DNA of 64,000 bases. Source: Hymenopus coronatus. Taxonomy: Eukaryota; Arthropoda; Insecta; Mantodea; Hymenopodidae. Positions within the stretch are counted from its first letter, which is position 1. The number at the start of each line of letters is the position of its first letter. The stretch covers positions 14,935,001-14,999,000 of the forward strand of contig CM060880.1 of NCBI GenBank assembly GCA_030762935.1, written 5' to 3'. Below, piece after piece: positions 1 through 10,720 of the stretch. The notes below the pieces were generated by a model. That model did no database searches. It had not been told where the DNA came from and saw nothing but the letters and a program-made list of their open reading frames with translations. The translations under genes were made by a program, and so were the position numbers.

Positions 1-15
1 AAATGCACTAAACAA

Positions 16-865
16 AAATCTGAGGTGTTCCATTCACATGACTTTCTCTACATCTCTCCAACAAATTAGTTTTAACAAGCTTATACTTCCATTTACTTCA
101 AGCTAATCGACAAATAATTAGCAGAAATAGTCTTATTACTTGCTTCCTTGTAAGTAGAAGGGAAATATGGGAGCAGCATAGGTTAAAGTGATAGTCAAAA
201 GCTGGTTGCTATGTGACAGAAGTTCCTTTGTTTGTGTGGACAGGAGTTGACAAATTCCTGTATGAGAAAAGTTAAGTTTTTCGAACCTGAGGACAAAAAC
301 AAGGAATATCTAAAAAATAATCAACTCCACGAAAAAAATGTGTACGACATAAATTGTGTGTTTTAATATGCTCTACATTTTTTGTGTTGTAAATTTTTGT
401 CTATCTCTTACGGTTTAGCAGTTATGCAAAATTCCGTAAAATTCACTCAGAATAAAGTAGTCTTCAGAGGCTATTCCCAGAAAATTCAAAATATACATTT
501 TATTTGTCAGGTAAATATCTGAAATATACGATATTTTAATCAAAATCGTTAGATCCATTTTTTATAAAATCAAAATTTTCGAAAAAAACAGTTCCATGTA
601 AAGGGTAGTTTGGGGTGGGGGGATTTTTCTCAAAATCTTCGTGTCGCATCCCTGGAAGATACTAAACTTAAATACCAAGTTTGGTATTTTACCGACTTTT
701 GTTTTTGAGTTATCGTGCTCACAGACACACGGACACACACACACACACGGACCTTTTTCTGAAAAAACGTGTTTTGGATACAGGGGACCCTAAACATATA
801 TTTCCGATGAAATCTCGGTATCAAATTTTTGGGTACATAGTACATAGTATGTGTAGAGAAAGTAA
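16..865 (-). mobile_element. Hl1 repeat, near-complete copy
   Basis: The left edge is the 3' terminus: the hairpin is variant (TGAGGTGTTCC), followed by CACATGACTTTCTCTA. The right edge is the 5' terminus, with the palindrome partly lost (tacatagtacatagtatgtg). The AC tract at 725-750 is the internal microsatellite. The longest open frames inside are shadows shared by many copies and are broken by small indels. Confidence 0.85.
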
Positions 866-899
866 AAAAAATGTAGATCTCTTTAAAACACACACTTTT

Positions 900-1523
900 A
901 CTCACTTTCTTTGCAAAGTAGGTGCTGTGTATGTACACAGAATGTATTGTATTCCATTCAAAATTTCATACCGAGATTTCTTCAGAAATATGTGTTTTAA
1001 GGCCCCCTGAAATCAGAAAATGCATTCCTAGAAAGTTGTCAACGTGTGTGCCTGTGGGCAGCAAAACTCAAAAGTCCGTTAAATACCAGGCTTGGTATAG
1101 TCTCCGAAGTCCTCTTCATTCTAAATGAATTTTGTATAACTGGCAAACTGTAAGAGATAGACCAAAAATTGTCCAAAAATGTAATCTCGTTAAAACACAG
1201 AATTTATGACAATAGGTTTTTTTCGTTACATTTTAAAATACTTTAAATTTTTCTCATCGGAAAGTTTTCAGTAGCTCCATATCTCTTTTGTTTTACTCCT
1301 AGCTACGGTAAGATATATGAATTTCTATGACAATCGCATACCGACAGCTTTAAAATGATTTGACTGTCGCTTTAGTGTATTTCCTTATTTCCTTTCTACT
1401 TACAATAAAGTATAAGACCGTTCATGGTAATGTTTATGCTGATTAGCGTAATTCACAGAAAACAATCATTTGTAAGCACAGAACAGATAAGAGTATTGTG
1501 AGTGGAACACATCAGATTTTTCA
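900..1523 (+). mobile_element. Hl1 repeat, internally deleted copy
   Basis: It runs from a decayed palindrome (tgtatgtacacagaatg) to GTGAGTGGAACACATCAGA. The middle third, between the TACCAGGCTTGGTAT palindrome and the TCTTCATTCTAAATGAATTTTG block, is missing. Confidence 0.75.
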
Positions 1524-1642
1524 TTCTTTTAAAGTCCTTTCGACATGCAGTTGTTTATAGCGTTTGAGTGGAAAGAGTATGGAATTTTAAAGCCAGTATA
1601 ACGCATCTAGTTCTAAAACATTTGACTGTCGCTATTCCCTTG
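1524..1642 (+). mobile_element. Hl1-like decayed remnant
   Basis: It contains TTCTAAAACATTTGACTGTCGCTAT, a block that full Hl1 copies carry about 200 bp before their 3' end. The rest cannot be aligned by eye. Confidence 0.4.
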
Positions 1643-2512
1643 TTACTTTCTCTATACGTTTTATGTACATAGTGTATAGAGTAGGTATTGTATTGCACCC
1701 AAAATTCCATACCGAGATTTCACCAGAAATATATGTTTTGAGAACCCCTGAATCCAAAAAAAAATCCTTTCTAGAAAAATGTCCGTGTGTCTTGCTGTGT
1801 GTATGTGTCTTTGGGCAGCATAGCTCAAAACCGAAAAGACCGTTAAATACCAAAGTTGGAATTTAAATTTGGTATCGTCCAAGGATGCGACACGAAGGTT
1901 TTCAAAAAAGTCCCCCACCCCAAACTACACTTTACATGGAAAACATTTCGAAAACCTTGATTTTCTTAAAAATGGCTCAAACGATTTTGATTAAAATATC
2001 ATATATTAAAAATATTTACCTGACAAATAAAATGTATTTCTTGAATTTTTTGGGAATAGCCTCTGAAGACTAATTTATTCTGGATCAATTTTACGGAATT
2101 TTGCATAACTGGTAAACCATAAGGATAGACAAAAACTTACAACACAAAAATGTAGAGCACGTTAAAATACACAATTCATGTTATATACATTTTTTTCGTG
2201 GAGTTGATCGTTTTTTCGATGCTCCTTGTTTTTGGTTTCAGCTTTGAAAAACGTATACTTTTCTCATACAGGAATTTGTCAACTCGTATCCACACAAAGG
2301 AACTTCAGTCACATAACAGTCAGCTTTTGACTATCACTTTAACCTATGTTACTCCCTTATTTCGGTTCTACTTACATGGAAGCAAGTAATAAGAATATTT
2401 CTGCTAATTTTTTCTCGATTAGTATTAGGTTAATAGAAGCATAAGACTTTTAACAACAATTTGTTGCAGAGATGTAGAGAAAGTCATGTGAATGGAACAC
2501 ATAAGATCTTTA
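1643..2512 (+). mobile_element. Hl1 repeat, near-complete copy
   Basis: Both ends are present: CTTTCTCTATACGTTTTATG at the left and TAGAGAAAGTCATGTGAATGGAACACATAAGA at the right. The TG tract is short and interrupted (near 1785-1812). Confidence 0.85.
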
Positions 2513-3012
2513 CATTTATAATGTAGTCACTTCTGCAAAGGTTTACCTCGATTAAAATGAAGTAGAATATCAAAATGAGCTTTCGTACGAGGAGGTTTTT
2601 ATAGTAATTAATACATGATAGAGGGTATACTGTAAGAAACAGATTTTGTAATGTTTATTGGTAGGAATGAGTGCAGCAGTCGAGGGCTAGCCTTGAGACA
2701 GTGTTTTGTTTTGGAGGGTATCGATATCACTGTCATTGCCCCTGCAATGTAGGCCAACAGGCGGTCTCCGCGCGGATCGATACACACTCGCTGCTAGGGT
2801 GCGTGTGAAGCGCTGCTCGTCACCAGACTTCTGGCTACCATCGCCAGACGTACAATTCAATCTCTCAACTGAAGCTTTAATTTCCCTACCAGCTGGCTTT
2901 CTCTACCCAGTCTTCTTAATAAAATCGTATCACTTAGATAGGGGAGGCCGGGGCAAGTAGACCATGATAACAGTTGAACAGTTTTAAGAAATTCTTTTTT
3001 GAGATAAAATTA
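2513..3012. other. Single-copy spacer, no recognised gene
   Basis: This is a GC-richer patch (2690-2960) between Hl1 copies. An 84-codon open frame at 2706-2960 on + has no motif I recognise. The string GGGGAGGCCGGGGCAAGTAG near 2941 looks like part of an older dispersed repeat. I see no gene. Confidence 0.5.
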
Positions 3013-3866
3013 TTACTTTCTCTATACGTACTATGTACATAGTGTATAGAGAAAGTATGGTAATGCACCCAACAATTCGATACCGAGATTTCACCGGAAA
3101 TATATGCTTTGGGTCCTCCTGATTAAAAAAAAAAAAAAAATAGAGAAAGGTCCTGTGTGCGTGTGTGTGTGTGTCTGTCTGTGGACAGCATAGCTCAAAA
3201 ACGGTATTTAAGTTTGTTATCTTCCAAGGATGCAACACGAGAAGATTTTCAAGAAAATCCCCCCCACACCAATCTACCTTTTACATGCAACTTTTTTCGA
3301 AAATTTTGATATTCTCAAAAATGGCTCCAACGATTTTGATTAAAATATCGTATATTAAAGATATATATTTGACAAATAAAATGTCCATTTTGAATTTTCT
3401 GGGAATAGCCTCTGAAGACTACTTTATTCTGGATGAATTTTACGAAATTTTGCATAACTGCTGAACTATAAGAGATGGACAAAAACTTACCGCACAAAAA
3501 ATGTAGAGCACATTAAAACACACAATTTATGTTATACACATTTTTTTCGTAGAGTTGATCGTTTTTGAGATTTTCCTTGTTTTTGGTTTCAGCTTTGAAA
3601 ATCTTAACTTTTCTCATACATGAATTAGTCAACTCCTGTCCATACAAACAAAGGAACTTCAGTCATATAGTAACCAGCTTTTGTCTATCACTTTAACCTA
3701 TGGTACTCCCTTATTTCGCTTCTACTTAACAAGGAAGCAAGTAATAAGACTATTTCTGCTAATTTTTTGTCAATTAGCATGAAGTAAATAGAAGCATAAG
3801 CTTTTAAACAATAGTTTGTTGCAGAGATGTAGAGAAAGTCATGTGAATGGAACACATCCGATTTTT
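3013..3866 (+). mobile_element. Hl1 repeat, full-length copy (first of tandem pair)
   Basis: It has an intact 5' palindrome at 3014-3058 and a TG tract near 3156-3180, and ends in GAATGGAACACATCCGATTTTT. It joins the next copy directly, sharing one T run. Confidence 0.92.
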
Positions 3867-4697
3867 ACTTTCTCTATACGTGCTATGTACACAGTGTATA
3901 GAGAAGGTGTTGCACTCCACCCAAAAGTTCGGTAACCGAGATTTCACCGGAAGTATATGTTTTAACTAAAAAAAGCATTTTCGGAAAAAGTTCCTTTTGT
4001 GTGTGTCCGTGAACACGATAACTCAAAAACGAAAAGTCGGTAAAATACCAAATTTGGTATTTAAGTTTAGTATCTTCCAGGGATGCGACACGAAGATTTA
4101 TAGAAAAATCCCCCACCCCCAACTACCCTTTACATGGAACTTTTTTCGGACATTTTGATTTTCTCAAAAATGGCTCTACCGATTTTGATTAAAATGCCGT
4201 ATATTAAACCTATTTGCCTGACAAATAAAATTTATATCTTGAATTTTCTGAGAATAGCCTCTGAAGAGTACTTTATTCTGGATGAATGTTACGGAATTTT
4301 GAATAACTGCTAAACCGTAAGAGTTGGAAAAAAAAAAAACCGTAGTATATGAAAAATGTAGAGCACGTTAAAACACACAATTTATGTTATATACACTTTT
4401 TTCGCGGAGTTCATCGTTTTTGAGACATTCCCTCTTTTTGGTTTCTGCTTTGAAAAACATACTTTTCACATACAGGAAATTTTCAACTGCTGTCCATACA
4501 AACACAGGAACTTTAGTGACATAGCAACCAGCTTTTGACTATCACTTAAACCTTATTTCGCTTCTACTCACAAGGAAGCAAGTAATAAGACTATTTCTGT
4601 TAATTTTTCCTCATTAGCATGAAGTAAATAGAAGTATAAGCTTTTAAAGAATAATTTGTTGCAGAGATGTAGAGAAAGTCATGTGAATGGTACACCG
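3867..4697 (+). mobile_element. Hl1 repeat, full-length copy (second of tandem pair)
   Basis: It starts ACTTTCTCTATACGTGCTATG directly after the T run of the preceding copy and ends GTGAATGGTACACC. The TG tract has shrunk to a few units. The AC loop variant (GGTAC) in the 3' hairpin recurs in other copies. Confidence 0.92.
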
Positions 4698-4963
4698 GCT
4701 TATCAGCACCTGATACCCACACGTTTAACGCTATGTAGTTGCGTTAGGTTTATCCAAGGACCATGCATCGCCGATCTCAAATTACTTATATCAGTCACTT
4801 GCACAATCTCGCAAATTATTTCGGTGTAGTTCATTAACATCCTGTATACTAATTAAATATTCATTGATGTAGTTTGTTTTGAAATTCCGACAATTATTGA
4901 CCTACACAGCTTCCATACGGCAGCCAGTTAAAGCCAGGTTCCTTAGATTGCGAGTTATACATA
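4698..4963. other. Single-copy spacer
   Basis: AT-rich sequence between two Hl1 pairs of opposite orientation. I see no gene, tRNA or repeat. Confidence 0.5.
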
Positions 4964-5825
4964 AAAAAATCTGATGTGTTCCATTCACATGACTTTCTCC
5001 ATATCCCTGCATCAAATAATTCTTACAAAGCTTATACTTCTATTTACCTTATTCTAATCAGAAAAATTAGCAGAAATAGTCTAATTACTCGCTTCCTTGT
5101 AAGTAGAAGCGAAATAAAGGACAACCGTAGGTTAAAGTGATAGTCAAAAGCTGGATGCTATGTCAATGAAGTTCCTTTGTTTATATGGATAGGAGTTGAC
5201 AAGTTCCTGTATGAGAAAAGTATACGTTTTTCATAGCAGAAACCAAAAATAAGTAATGTCACAAAAACGACGAACTCCACGAAAAAAATGTATGTAACAT
5301 AAATTGTGTGTTCTAATGTGCTCTACATTTTTTGTGGAGTAAGTTTTTGTCCATCTCTTACGGTTTAGCAGTTATTCAAAATTTAGTAAAATTCATCCAG
5401 AATAAACTACTCTTCAGAGGCTATACCCAGAAAATTCAAAATATACATTTTATTTGTCAGATAAATATCTTTAATATACGATATTTTCATCAAAATCGTT
5501 ATAGCGATTTTTTAGAAAATCAAAATTTTCGAAAAAAAGTTCCATGTAAAGGGTAGTTTGGAGTGGGGGATTTTTCTCAAAATCTTCGTGTCGCATCTCT
5601 GAAAGAGTCTAAACTTAAATACCAAGTTTGGTATTTTACCGACTTTTCGTTTTTGAGTTATCGTGTTCAGAGACATACGGACGGACCTTTTTCTGAAAAT
5701 ACTTTTTTTTGGATAGAGGGGACTCTAAAATATATATTTCAGGTGAAATCTCGGTATCGAATTTTTTGGTGGAGTGCAATAAATTCTCTATACACTATGT
5801 ACATAGTGCGTATAGAGAAAGTAAA
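4964..5825 (-). mobile_element. Hl1 repeat, full-length copy (tandem pair)
   Basis: The 3' hairpin is at 4977-4995 and the 5' palindrome at 5782-5824. The TG tract is almost lost (acagacatacggacggacc). It is followed head-to-tail by another - copy with a single A-run junction. Confidence 0.92.
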
Positions 5826-6685
5826 AATCTGATGTGTACCATTCACATGACTTTCTCTACATCTCTGTAACAAATTATTGTTAACAAACTTATGCCTCTA
5901 TTTACCTCATGCTACTCGAGAACAAAATAGCAGAAACAGTCTTATTACTTGTTTCCTTGTAAGTAGAAGCGAAATAAGGGAGTACCATAGGTTAAAGTGA
6001 TAGTCAAAAGCTGGTTGCTATGTGACAAGTTTCTTTGTTTATATGGACAGGAGTTGACAAATTCCTATATGAGAAAAGTATGTTTTTCATAGCTGAAACC
6101 AAAAGCAATGAATGTCTCAAAAACGATCAACTCCACGAAAAAAATGTATATAACATAAATTGTGTATTTTAACGTGCTCTACATTTCTTGTGTAGTAAGT
6201 TTTTATCTAAGTCTTACGGTTTAGCAGTTATGCAAAATTCCGTAAAATTTGTCCATAATAAAGTAGTCTTCAGAGGCTATTCCCAGAAAATTCAGGATAT
6301 ACGTTTTTTTTTTTTGTCAGGTAAATATCTTTAATTTTTTATATTTTAATAAAAATCGTTAGAGCTATTTTTGCGAAAATCAAAATTTTCGAAAAAAGTT
6401 CCATGTAAAGGGTAGTTTGGGGGTGGGGAGATTTTTCTCAAAATCTTCGTATCGCATCCCTGGAAGATACTAAAGTTAAATACCAAGTTTGGTATTTTAC
6501 CGACTTTACCTTTTTGAGTTATCGTGTTCACAGACACACGGACGGACCTTTTTCTGAAAATACTTTTTTTTGGATACAGGGGACCCTAAAACATATATTT
6601 CCGGTGAAATCTCAGTATCGAATTTTTTGGTGAGTGCAATACATGCTCTATACACTATGTACATAGTGCGTATAGAGAAAGTAAA
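5826..6685 (-). mobile_element. Hl1 repeat, full-length copy (tandem pair)
   Basis: It carries the same shortened TG region as its neighbour at 4964-5825, so the pair probably arose by tandem duplication or concatemer insertion. The hairpin loop is GTACC here. Confidence 0.92.
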
Positions 6686-6952
6686 AATGTCCCCGGAAAA
6701 TTACAAATACTGCATGGTTGACAAGAAACATTCAACTATATGAATTATTGCATTAAAGCAGCATATTAAACATATTCTTCAGTAAATTAAACAACGTTAT
6801 GTGGGCTAAAGTTGTAACCTGAACAACGATGAAACGAAAATTACCAAAACGTGTACAAGCAGATGACACAGATGACTTCTGGTTGCATTATTTCACTTTG
6901 TTATGTAAATGTATCATTTGTTTTGTTTACTTGTTGAATAATGTATGTAAAA
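6686..6952. other. Single-copy spacer
   Basis: AT-rich. No coding or RNA feature seen. Confidence 0.5.
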
Positions 6953-7006
6953 GCCCGCCTGGGTAGTGTGGTGGTAGCCTGTCTGTCTCATCACATATAG
7001 CACTCG
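6953..7006 (+). mobile_element. SINE family 1, 5' fragment
   Basis: It starts GCCCGCCTGGGTAGTGTGGTGGTAGC, the A-box end of a tRNA-derived SINE also seen at 7439, 8888 and 53670. The B-box half is absent, and Hl1 sequence follows directly. Confidence 0.65.
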
Positions 7007-7165
7007 CTTTTTAAACATTTGACTATCGCCTCGGTTTCCTGTATCTATTACGAAATGAGTAATGAATCTATTTCTGCAAACGTTTATCTAAATTAAGATA
7101 CGTTTTTGTAAGAATAGTTTGTTGTAACACACTAAGCTAGTTCTTACCTTATAAGTAGGAGAAGA
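7007..7165 (+). mobile_element. Hl1 repeat, 3'-half fragment
   Basis: It contains TTTTAAACATTTGACTATCGCC and the TTTATCTAAATTAAGAT region that precedes the Hl1 3' end. The terminal hairpin itself is missing. Confidence 0.6.
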
Positions 7166-7438
7166 AATAATTATTAAAAGTTTGATGTGCTCCATTCACA
7201 TAACTTTCTCTAGTTGTTCCAAATTTTTCTTTTCTTTAAAAAAATATTTTATCTAGGTCATACTAATCTAGATAAATATTAGCAGAAGCTGTCGTTATTA
7301 CTTGCCTCTATTCTAAGTAGAAGGGAAATAAGGGAATGCATTAGCCTAAAGCGATACTAACTGGTCGTTATGTGAAACAATTGAGGTTCGGTTCACTTTG
7401 CATGGTCACATTTGAGAAACGTTAGTTTAAAAGTGAAA
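7166..7438 (-). mobile_element. Hl1 repeat, 3'-end fragment
   Basis: It starts with the 3' hairpin (GATGTGCTCCATTCACATA) and CTTTCTCTAG. It is cut at GTTAGTTTAAAAGTGAAAC by the SINE that follows. Confidence 0.75.
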
Positions 7439-7658
7439 CCCACCTGGGTAGTGTGGAGGTAGCAATTCTACCTCACATTCAACAGGTCGTGAGTTCGAAT
7501 CTCGCTTAATGTGAGTTACCAGGATAAGTTTTTTTCTACGGGTTTTCCCTTATCCTGAGAAGACGAATGTCGAATAACTTTAAGCTTCATGGACCCCGAG
7601 ATCATTTCACCAATTTCATTCATCGTCCGATATGACCAACCAGGTTAAAGGACGTTAT

Positions 7659-7715
<57 letters not shown>
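7439..7715 (+). mobile_element. SINE family 1, full copy with TA/TG tail
   Basis: The tRNA-like head has A-box-like (GGTAGTGTGGAGGTAGC) and B-box-like (GGTCGTGAGTTCGAATCTCGC) segments. The body ends TCGTCCGATATGACC..GGTTAAAGGACGTTA. An AT dinucleotide run then a GT run (7658-7715) form the 3' tail. The insertion is 3' of, or inside, decayed Hl1. Confidence 0.8.
7656..7715. repeat. (TA)n(TG)n microsatellite
   Basis: About 15 TA units followed by about 12 TG units, directly at the 3' end of a SINE. Confidence 0.95.
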
Positions 7716-7762
7716 AAACTTATCTTAATCATTTACTATTTAGATACCTTGTTAACATGTTA

Positions 7763-7823
7763 CAGAAGCCACATATTCACATGACTTTCTCTACTTATTT
7801 TGCATCAAACTAATATAATAACT
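7763..7823 (-). mobile_element. Hl1 repeat, 3'-end piece
   Basis: CACATATTCACATGACTTTCTCTA marks the 3' end of a - copy. The same copy seems to resume at 8107 and 8606 after intervening insertions. Confidence 0.6.
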
Positions 7824-8106
7824 CCATGGCACGACAGCTCACAAGGAACCTTAGCCGCTGCGTCCCTCATCTTGGGCCATGTCAGACATCATGGATGGGG
7901 TGCAGTATTGGAAAGTGAGACGTGGTCAGCGCGAACGCCCCCTCCCCCGACCGGTTAATGCAGTCCTCATGACCTGCAGCCGCTACTTCTCCATCAAGTA
8001 GCTCCTCAATTGGCCCCCCAGCGACCTCAAGAGGCTGAGTGCACCCCGTTCCAGGTCTCCCGCTTGGCAGGCAGCCGCGCTACCACCCCGTTAAGGAGAC
8101 GACCCT
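7824..8106 (-). mobile_element. SINE family 2, minus copy
   Basis: On the minus strand it begins GGTCGTCTCCTTAACGGGG, has an A-box-like GGTGGTAGCGCGGCTGCC, and ends CCTTGTGAGCTGTCGTGCCATGG. The body (CTGACCACG, ATACTGCACCCCATCCAT) matches the + copy at 58646-58925. From memory the family resembles SINEs common in insect genomes, which I could not check. Confidence 0.75.
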
Positions 8107-8131
8107 CTGTAACAAATTATTCTTATAAAAG
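8107..8131 (-). mobile_element. Hl1 repeat, short internal piece
   Basis: TCTGTAACAAATTATTCTTATAAAAG is the Hl1 segment just inside the 3' inverted repeat. Its last 13 bp are duplicated at 8606-8618. Confidence 0.65.
8119..8131 (+). repeat. 13-bp target-site duplication, left
   Basis: ATTCTTATAAAAG is identical to 8606-8618 and flanks the 474-bp composite insertion between them. Confidence 0.8.
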
Positions 8132-8141
8132 TCAATGCTAT

Positions 8142-8218
8142 AGCCGGGATTTGAACCACGGATCTCCCGGTCTCTAGCTGGTTGCTCTATCGCTAAGCTA
8201 CCATGGCAGCATGCCGGC
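8142..8218 (-). other. tRNA-like head (antisense within composite element)
   Basis: On the minus strand it reads GCCGGCATG, then TAGCTTAGCGATAGAGC (A-box-like), ACCAGCTAGAGACCGGG (anticodon-arm-like, loop CTAGAGA) and GTGGTTCAAATCCCGGC (B-box-like). The acceptor stem does not close well and a loop AGA anticodon would imply Ser without the long variable arm, so this is not a functional tRNA gene. Confidence 0.7.
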
Positions 8219-8457
8219 ACAGTGTTCAGTTTGGTTGTACCTATGCAACTCCTGTCCTACACACGGCTTGTGTGAAAAAACAATTAAATCTATACTAATT
8301 GCGCATAATAGCTATACTATAAATCCTGGGACTTAAAGTACTTACAAACTTACAACATTGTAAGTCGCCATTGGGGTTGTCATCTCAAAATAATTTGAAA
8401 TCACCTTGTGGTTTACCGGGAAACGTGCGGCGACTCAGTTGAGAAATTCAATGCTAT

Positions 8458-8527
8458 GCCGGCATGGTAGCTCAGTGGTAGAGCAACCAGCTAGAGACCG
8501 GGATATCTGTGTTTCAAATCCCGGCTA
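8458..8527 (+). other. tRNA-like head (sense within composite element)
   Basis: GCCGGCATGGTAGCTCAGTGG, then TAGAGCAACCAG, then GTGTTTCAAATCCCGGCTA. It is clearly homologous to the antisense head at 8142-8218 but lacks its extra 8-bp CTGCCATG duplication. B-box G-to-T changes suggest decay. Confidence 0.75.
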
Positions 8528-8605
8528 TGGAATTGAATTTTTCAGTCTGATTCTACCTATCCAATTCCTGTCCTTCACACGGCTTGTGTGAATAACAAAA
8601 ATTAC

Positions 8606-8887
8606 ATTCTTATAAAAGCTTATTATTCTGCCCAATTCATGCTAATCGAGATAAACATTAGCATAAATAGTCTTATTATTTAGTTCCTTGTAAGTAGAAG
8701 GGAAATAAGGGAATGCACTAGGCTAAAGCGACTGTCAGTTCTGTTAAAAGCTGGTCTCTAAGGTATGGCCAACTAAAGAATAACGAATGACGACTCCCCG
8801 TTTGAGAAATGTTTAAGTATTGGCAAATATACACCAATAACAAGGAATATCTCAGAAATCGTTAAATTAAAAAACAACATACTTTGT
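8606..8887 (-). mobile_element. Hl1 repeat, continuation after composite insertion
   Basis: It begins with the 13-bp duplicate at 8606-8618 and continues CTTATTATTCTGCC..GCTAATCGAGATAAACATTAGC (an internal hairpin of Hl1). It stops at a family 1 SINE. Confidence 0.75.
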
Positions 8888-9120
8888 TAGCCCGCCTGCG
8901 TAGTGGTAGCGTGTCTGCCTCACATTCAACAGGTCGTGAGTTTGAATCTCGCTTAGGGATAAGATTGTTTTTCGAGGTTTTTCTTTATCCTGAGAAGACG
9001 AATGTCGAGTAACTTTAGACATTTGAACATCATTTCACCAATTTCATTCATCGTCCGATATGACAACCAGGCTAAAGGACGTTAAGCTAGAAAAAAAAAG
9101 AGAGAGAAAAAAAAAAGAAA
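8888..9120 (+). mobile_element. SINE family 1, full copy with A/G-rich tail
   Basis: The head is GCCCGCCTGCGTAGTGGTAGC, the B-box-like part is AGGTCGTGAGTTTGAATCTCGC, the body ends GGCTAAAGGACGTTA, and the tail is AAAAAAAAAGAGAGAG-rich. Confidence 0.8.
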
Positions 9121-9815
9121 AACGGATTATAAACAATCAGATCAGTCATGTATGAGAACGCGCGCGTAAATTTCCGTAAGTGTTGCAACGCCGATGACAC
9201 GATCTCTCTGAGAGTTATATATTCTTACACTATGATTGGTCAGCAACATAACGAGCCCCTGCCAGCTGATGACACACCACACAAGTGTCAATCACAAGGA
9301 AATTTCTCACAGACCGAAAGTAAATACGTGAAATTGAGTTTGTACAGCAGCTGTTGTGAACTGCGTGCAGAGAACGCAGTAGACACCTCCATATGACCTA
9401 CTTGGAGGCCGTGTGAACATCCTCTCTTCTTGACCAACATCCAACAGATTCCTTTATTTTTGCGTAGCCACCAGCCTCGCGTCGTTCCTTCGCACAATTT
9501 TCATTATAGATATTATCATCTTGAGCCTGTCTCTGTATTATGTCGTAATAGATTTCTGCTGGAATCTGTCATCTCGCGAACATTCTAGTCACGTGATGAA
9601 AAATGGTAACTTCATTCTCTACAGAGGGCCTTTAATATCCGGCAGATGCGAAAAGTTAGGTTAGGGCGCTTAACAAGCTCCATCATTTCATCATGGCAGA
9701 ATACGTACTTTCGCAATGTTTCAATACACGCCGGCTTTTCTTCATCTTCGCGAAATGATGGGTTTCTTCAAAAGACCTGCGACATATAAGTTGTGTCCAT
9801 AAAGTATTTGTATCC
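9121..9815. other. Single-copy spacer
   Basis: About 700 bp without Hl1. An 82-codon + frame at 9148-9396 and an antisense frame at 9288-9497 show no recognised domain. GTTAGGTTAGG at 9656-9666 is too short to be telomeric. Confidence 0.45.
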
Positions 9816-10071
9816 ATTAAAAAAATGGATGTGTTCCATTCACAAGATTTTCTCTGCCTGTTCTGCTAACAAACTTCTGACAAACAATTCTTTTTCTACT
9901 CCTTACTAATCGGGATAAGTATTAGCAGAAATGGTCTTATTATTTGCTTTCTTATACGCAAAAGGAAAATGAGGGAATACACAAGGCTAAAGGGATAGTA
10001 AAATCCTTTAAAAGCTGGGCACTACGTGAATGACATTGAAACTTTTGGTTCTCTTTACATGCCGAGAAGTA

Positions 10072-10121
<50 letters not shown>

Positions 10122-10235
10122 CATATACTACTTTACCATTTCCATTTGAAAAAAGAAGTATTGAAAAATTTAAACCAACAAGGAATATCTCGGATATATA
10201 TGGTATTACTCATGTATATGAGTAGTGACATAAGT
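9816..10235 (-). mobile_element. Hl1 repeat, 3' half, interrupted by AAT tract and SINE
   Basis: Starts with the 3' hairpin GATGTGTTCCATTCACA at about 9829. An AAT run lies at 10072-10120. The copy resumes at 10456 after the SINE. Confidence 0.8.
10072..10120. repeat. (AAT)n microsatellite
   Basis: About 16 uninterrupted AAT units inside an Hl1 copy. Confidence 0.95.
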
Positions 10236-10455
10236 TAATAACCGAGTGGTTATACCACAAGCCTCTCATCTAGGTGGCCCGGGTTCGATCCCAACCGACC
10301 GCATGTGAGATTTATTCTGTACCCGCATGGGCGGGGTCTTCTCCGGTTTCCCCCGCCATCACGTTCCATCGATGCTTCATCTTTATTTCATGTATCACAC
10401 GTGTCATCGCCTGCGGTGCCATGGTAGTAAAAGTGGGCGTTATACACTACAAAAA
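10236..10455 (+). mobile_element. SINE family 3, full copy
   Basis: The tRNA-like head is AACCGAGTGGTTATACCACAAGCC with B-box-like GGCCCGGGTTCGATCCCAACCG. The body has TCTTCTCCGGTTTCCC and ends GTAGTAAAAGTGGGCGTTA. Family members are at 18126 (+), 34166 (-) and, as a fragment, 49231 (-). Confidence 0.8.
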
Positions 10456-10720
10456 CATATCTTATTGATATCTACATTTTTTGTCTAGCATGTCTTTTGT
10501 TTCTCTCTGTCTTATGATTTACTAGTTACACAAAAATCATACAGATGAAGAGGATTTCAGATTCAAAATATATTTTTATTCGTCATGAAAATATCTTGAG
10601 CATTCATTCTAATCAAAATCGTTGCAGCAAGTTTTGAGAAAGCAAAACCATTTCGAAAATGTTTCCATGTAGCTAAGGTGTACTTTGTGGTGGGGTATTT
10701 TTCTAAAAATTATTTTCTAT
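10456..10720 (-). mobile_element. Hl1 repeat, middle section after SINE
   Basis: Contains ACATTTTTTGTCTAG, TTACACAAAAATCATACAGATGAAGAGG and CCATGTAGCTAAGGTGTACTTTG. The copy ends before the TG tract, so its 5' end is lost. Confidence 0.75.

Larger units (their letters stand above)
8132..8605 (+). mobile_element. 474-bp composite element with two opposed tRNA-like heads
   Basis: It is flanked by an exact 13-bp direct repeat, so it probably entered as one unit. It holds two related halves. Each starts CAATGCTAT, then a tRNA-like block, then a body from CAGT(T/C)TG to CACACGGCTTGTGTGAA. In the left half the tRNA-like block (8142-8218) is antisense. In the right half (8458-8527) it is sense. The linker 8277-8446 is not recognised. 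It ends in an A-rich tail (AATAACAAAAA). This is a dimeric SINE or a rearranged relative; I know no family with this structure. Confidence 0.7.

Noticed and set aside
8142..8527. Functional tRNA genes
   Set aside because: The acceptor stems do not close, the anticodon arm has mismatches, no Pol III terminator follows, and both sit in a retroposed unit. They are tRNA-derived.
9656..9666. TTAGG telomeric repeat
   Set aside because: Only two units; chance occurrence is likely.
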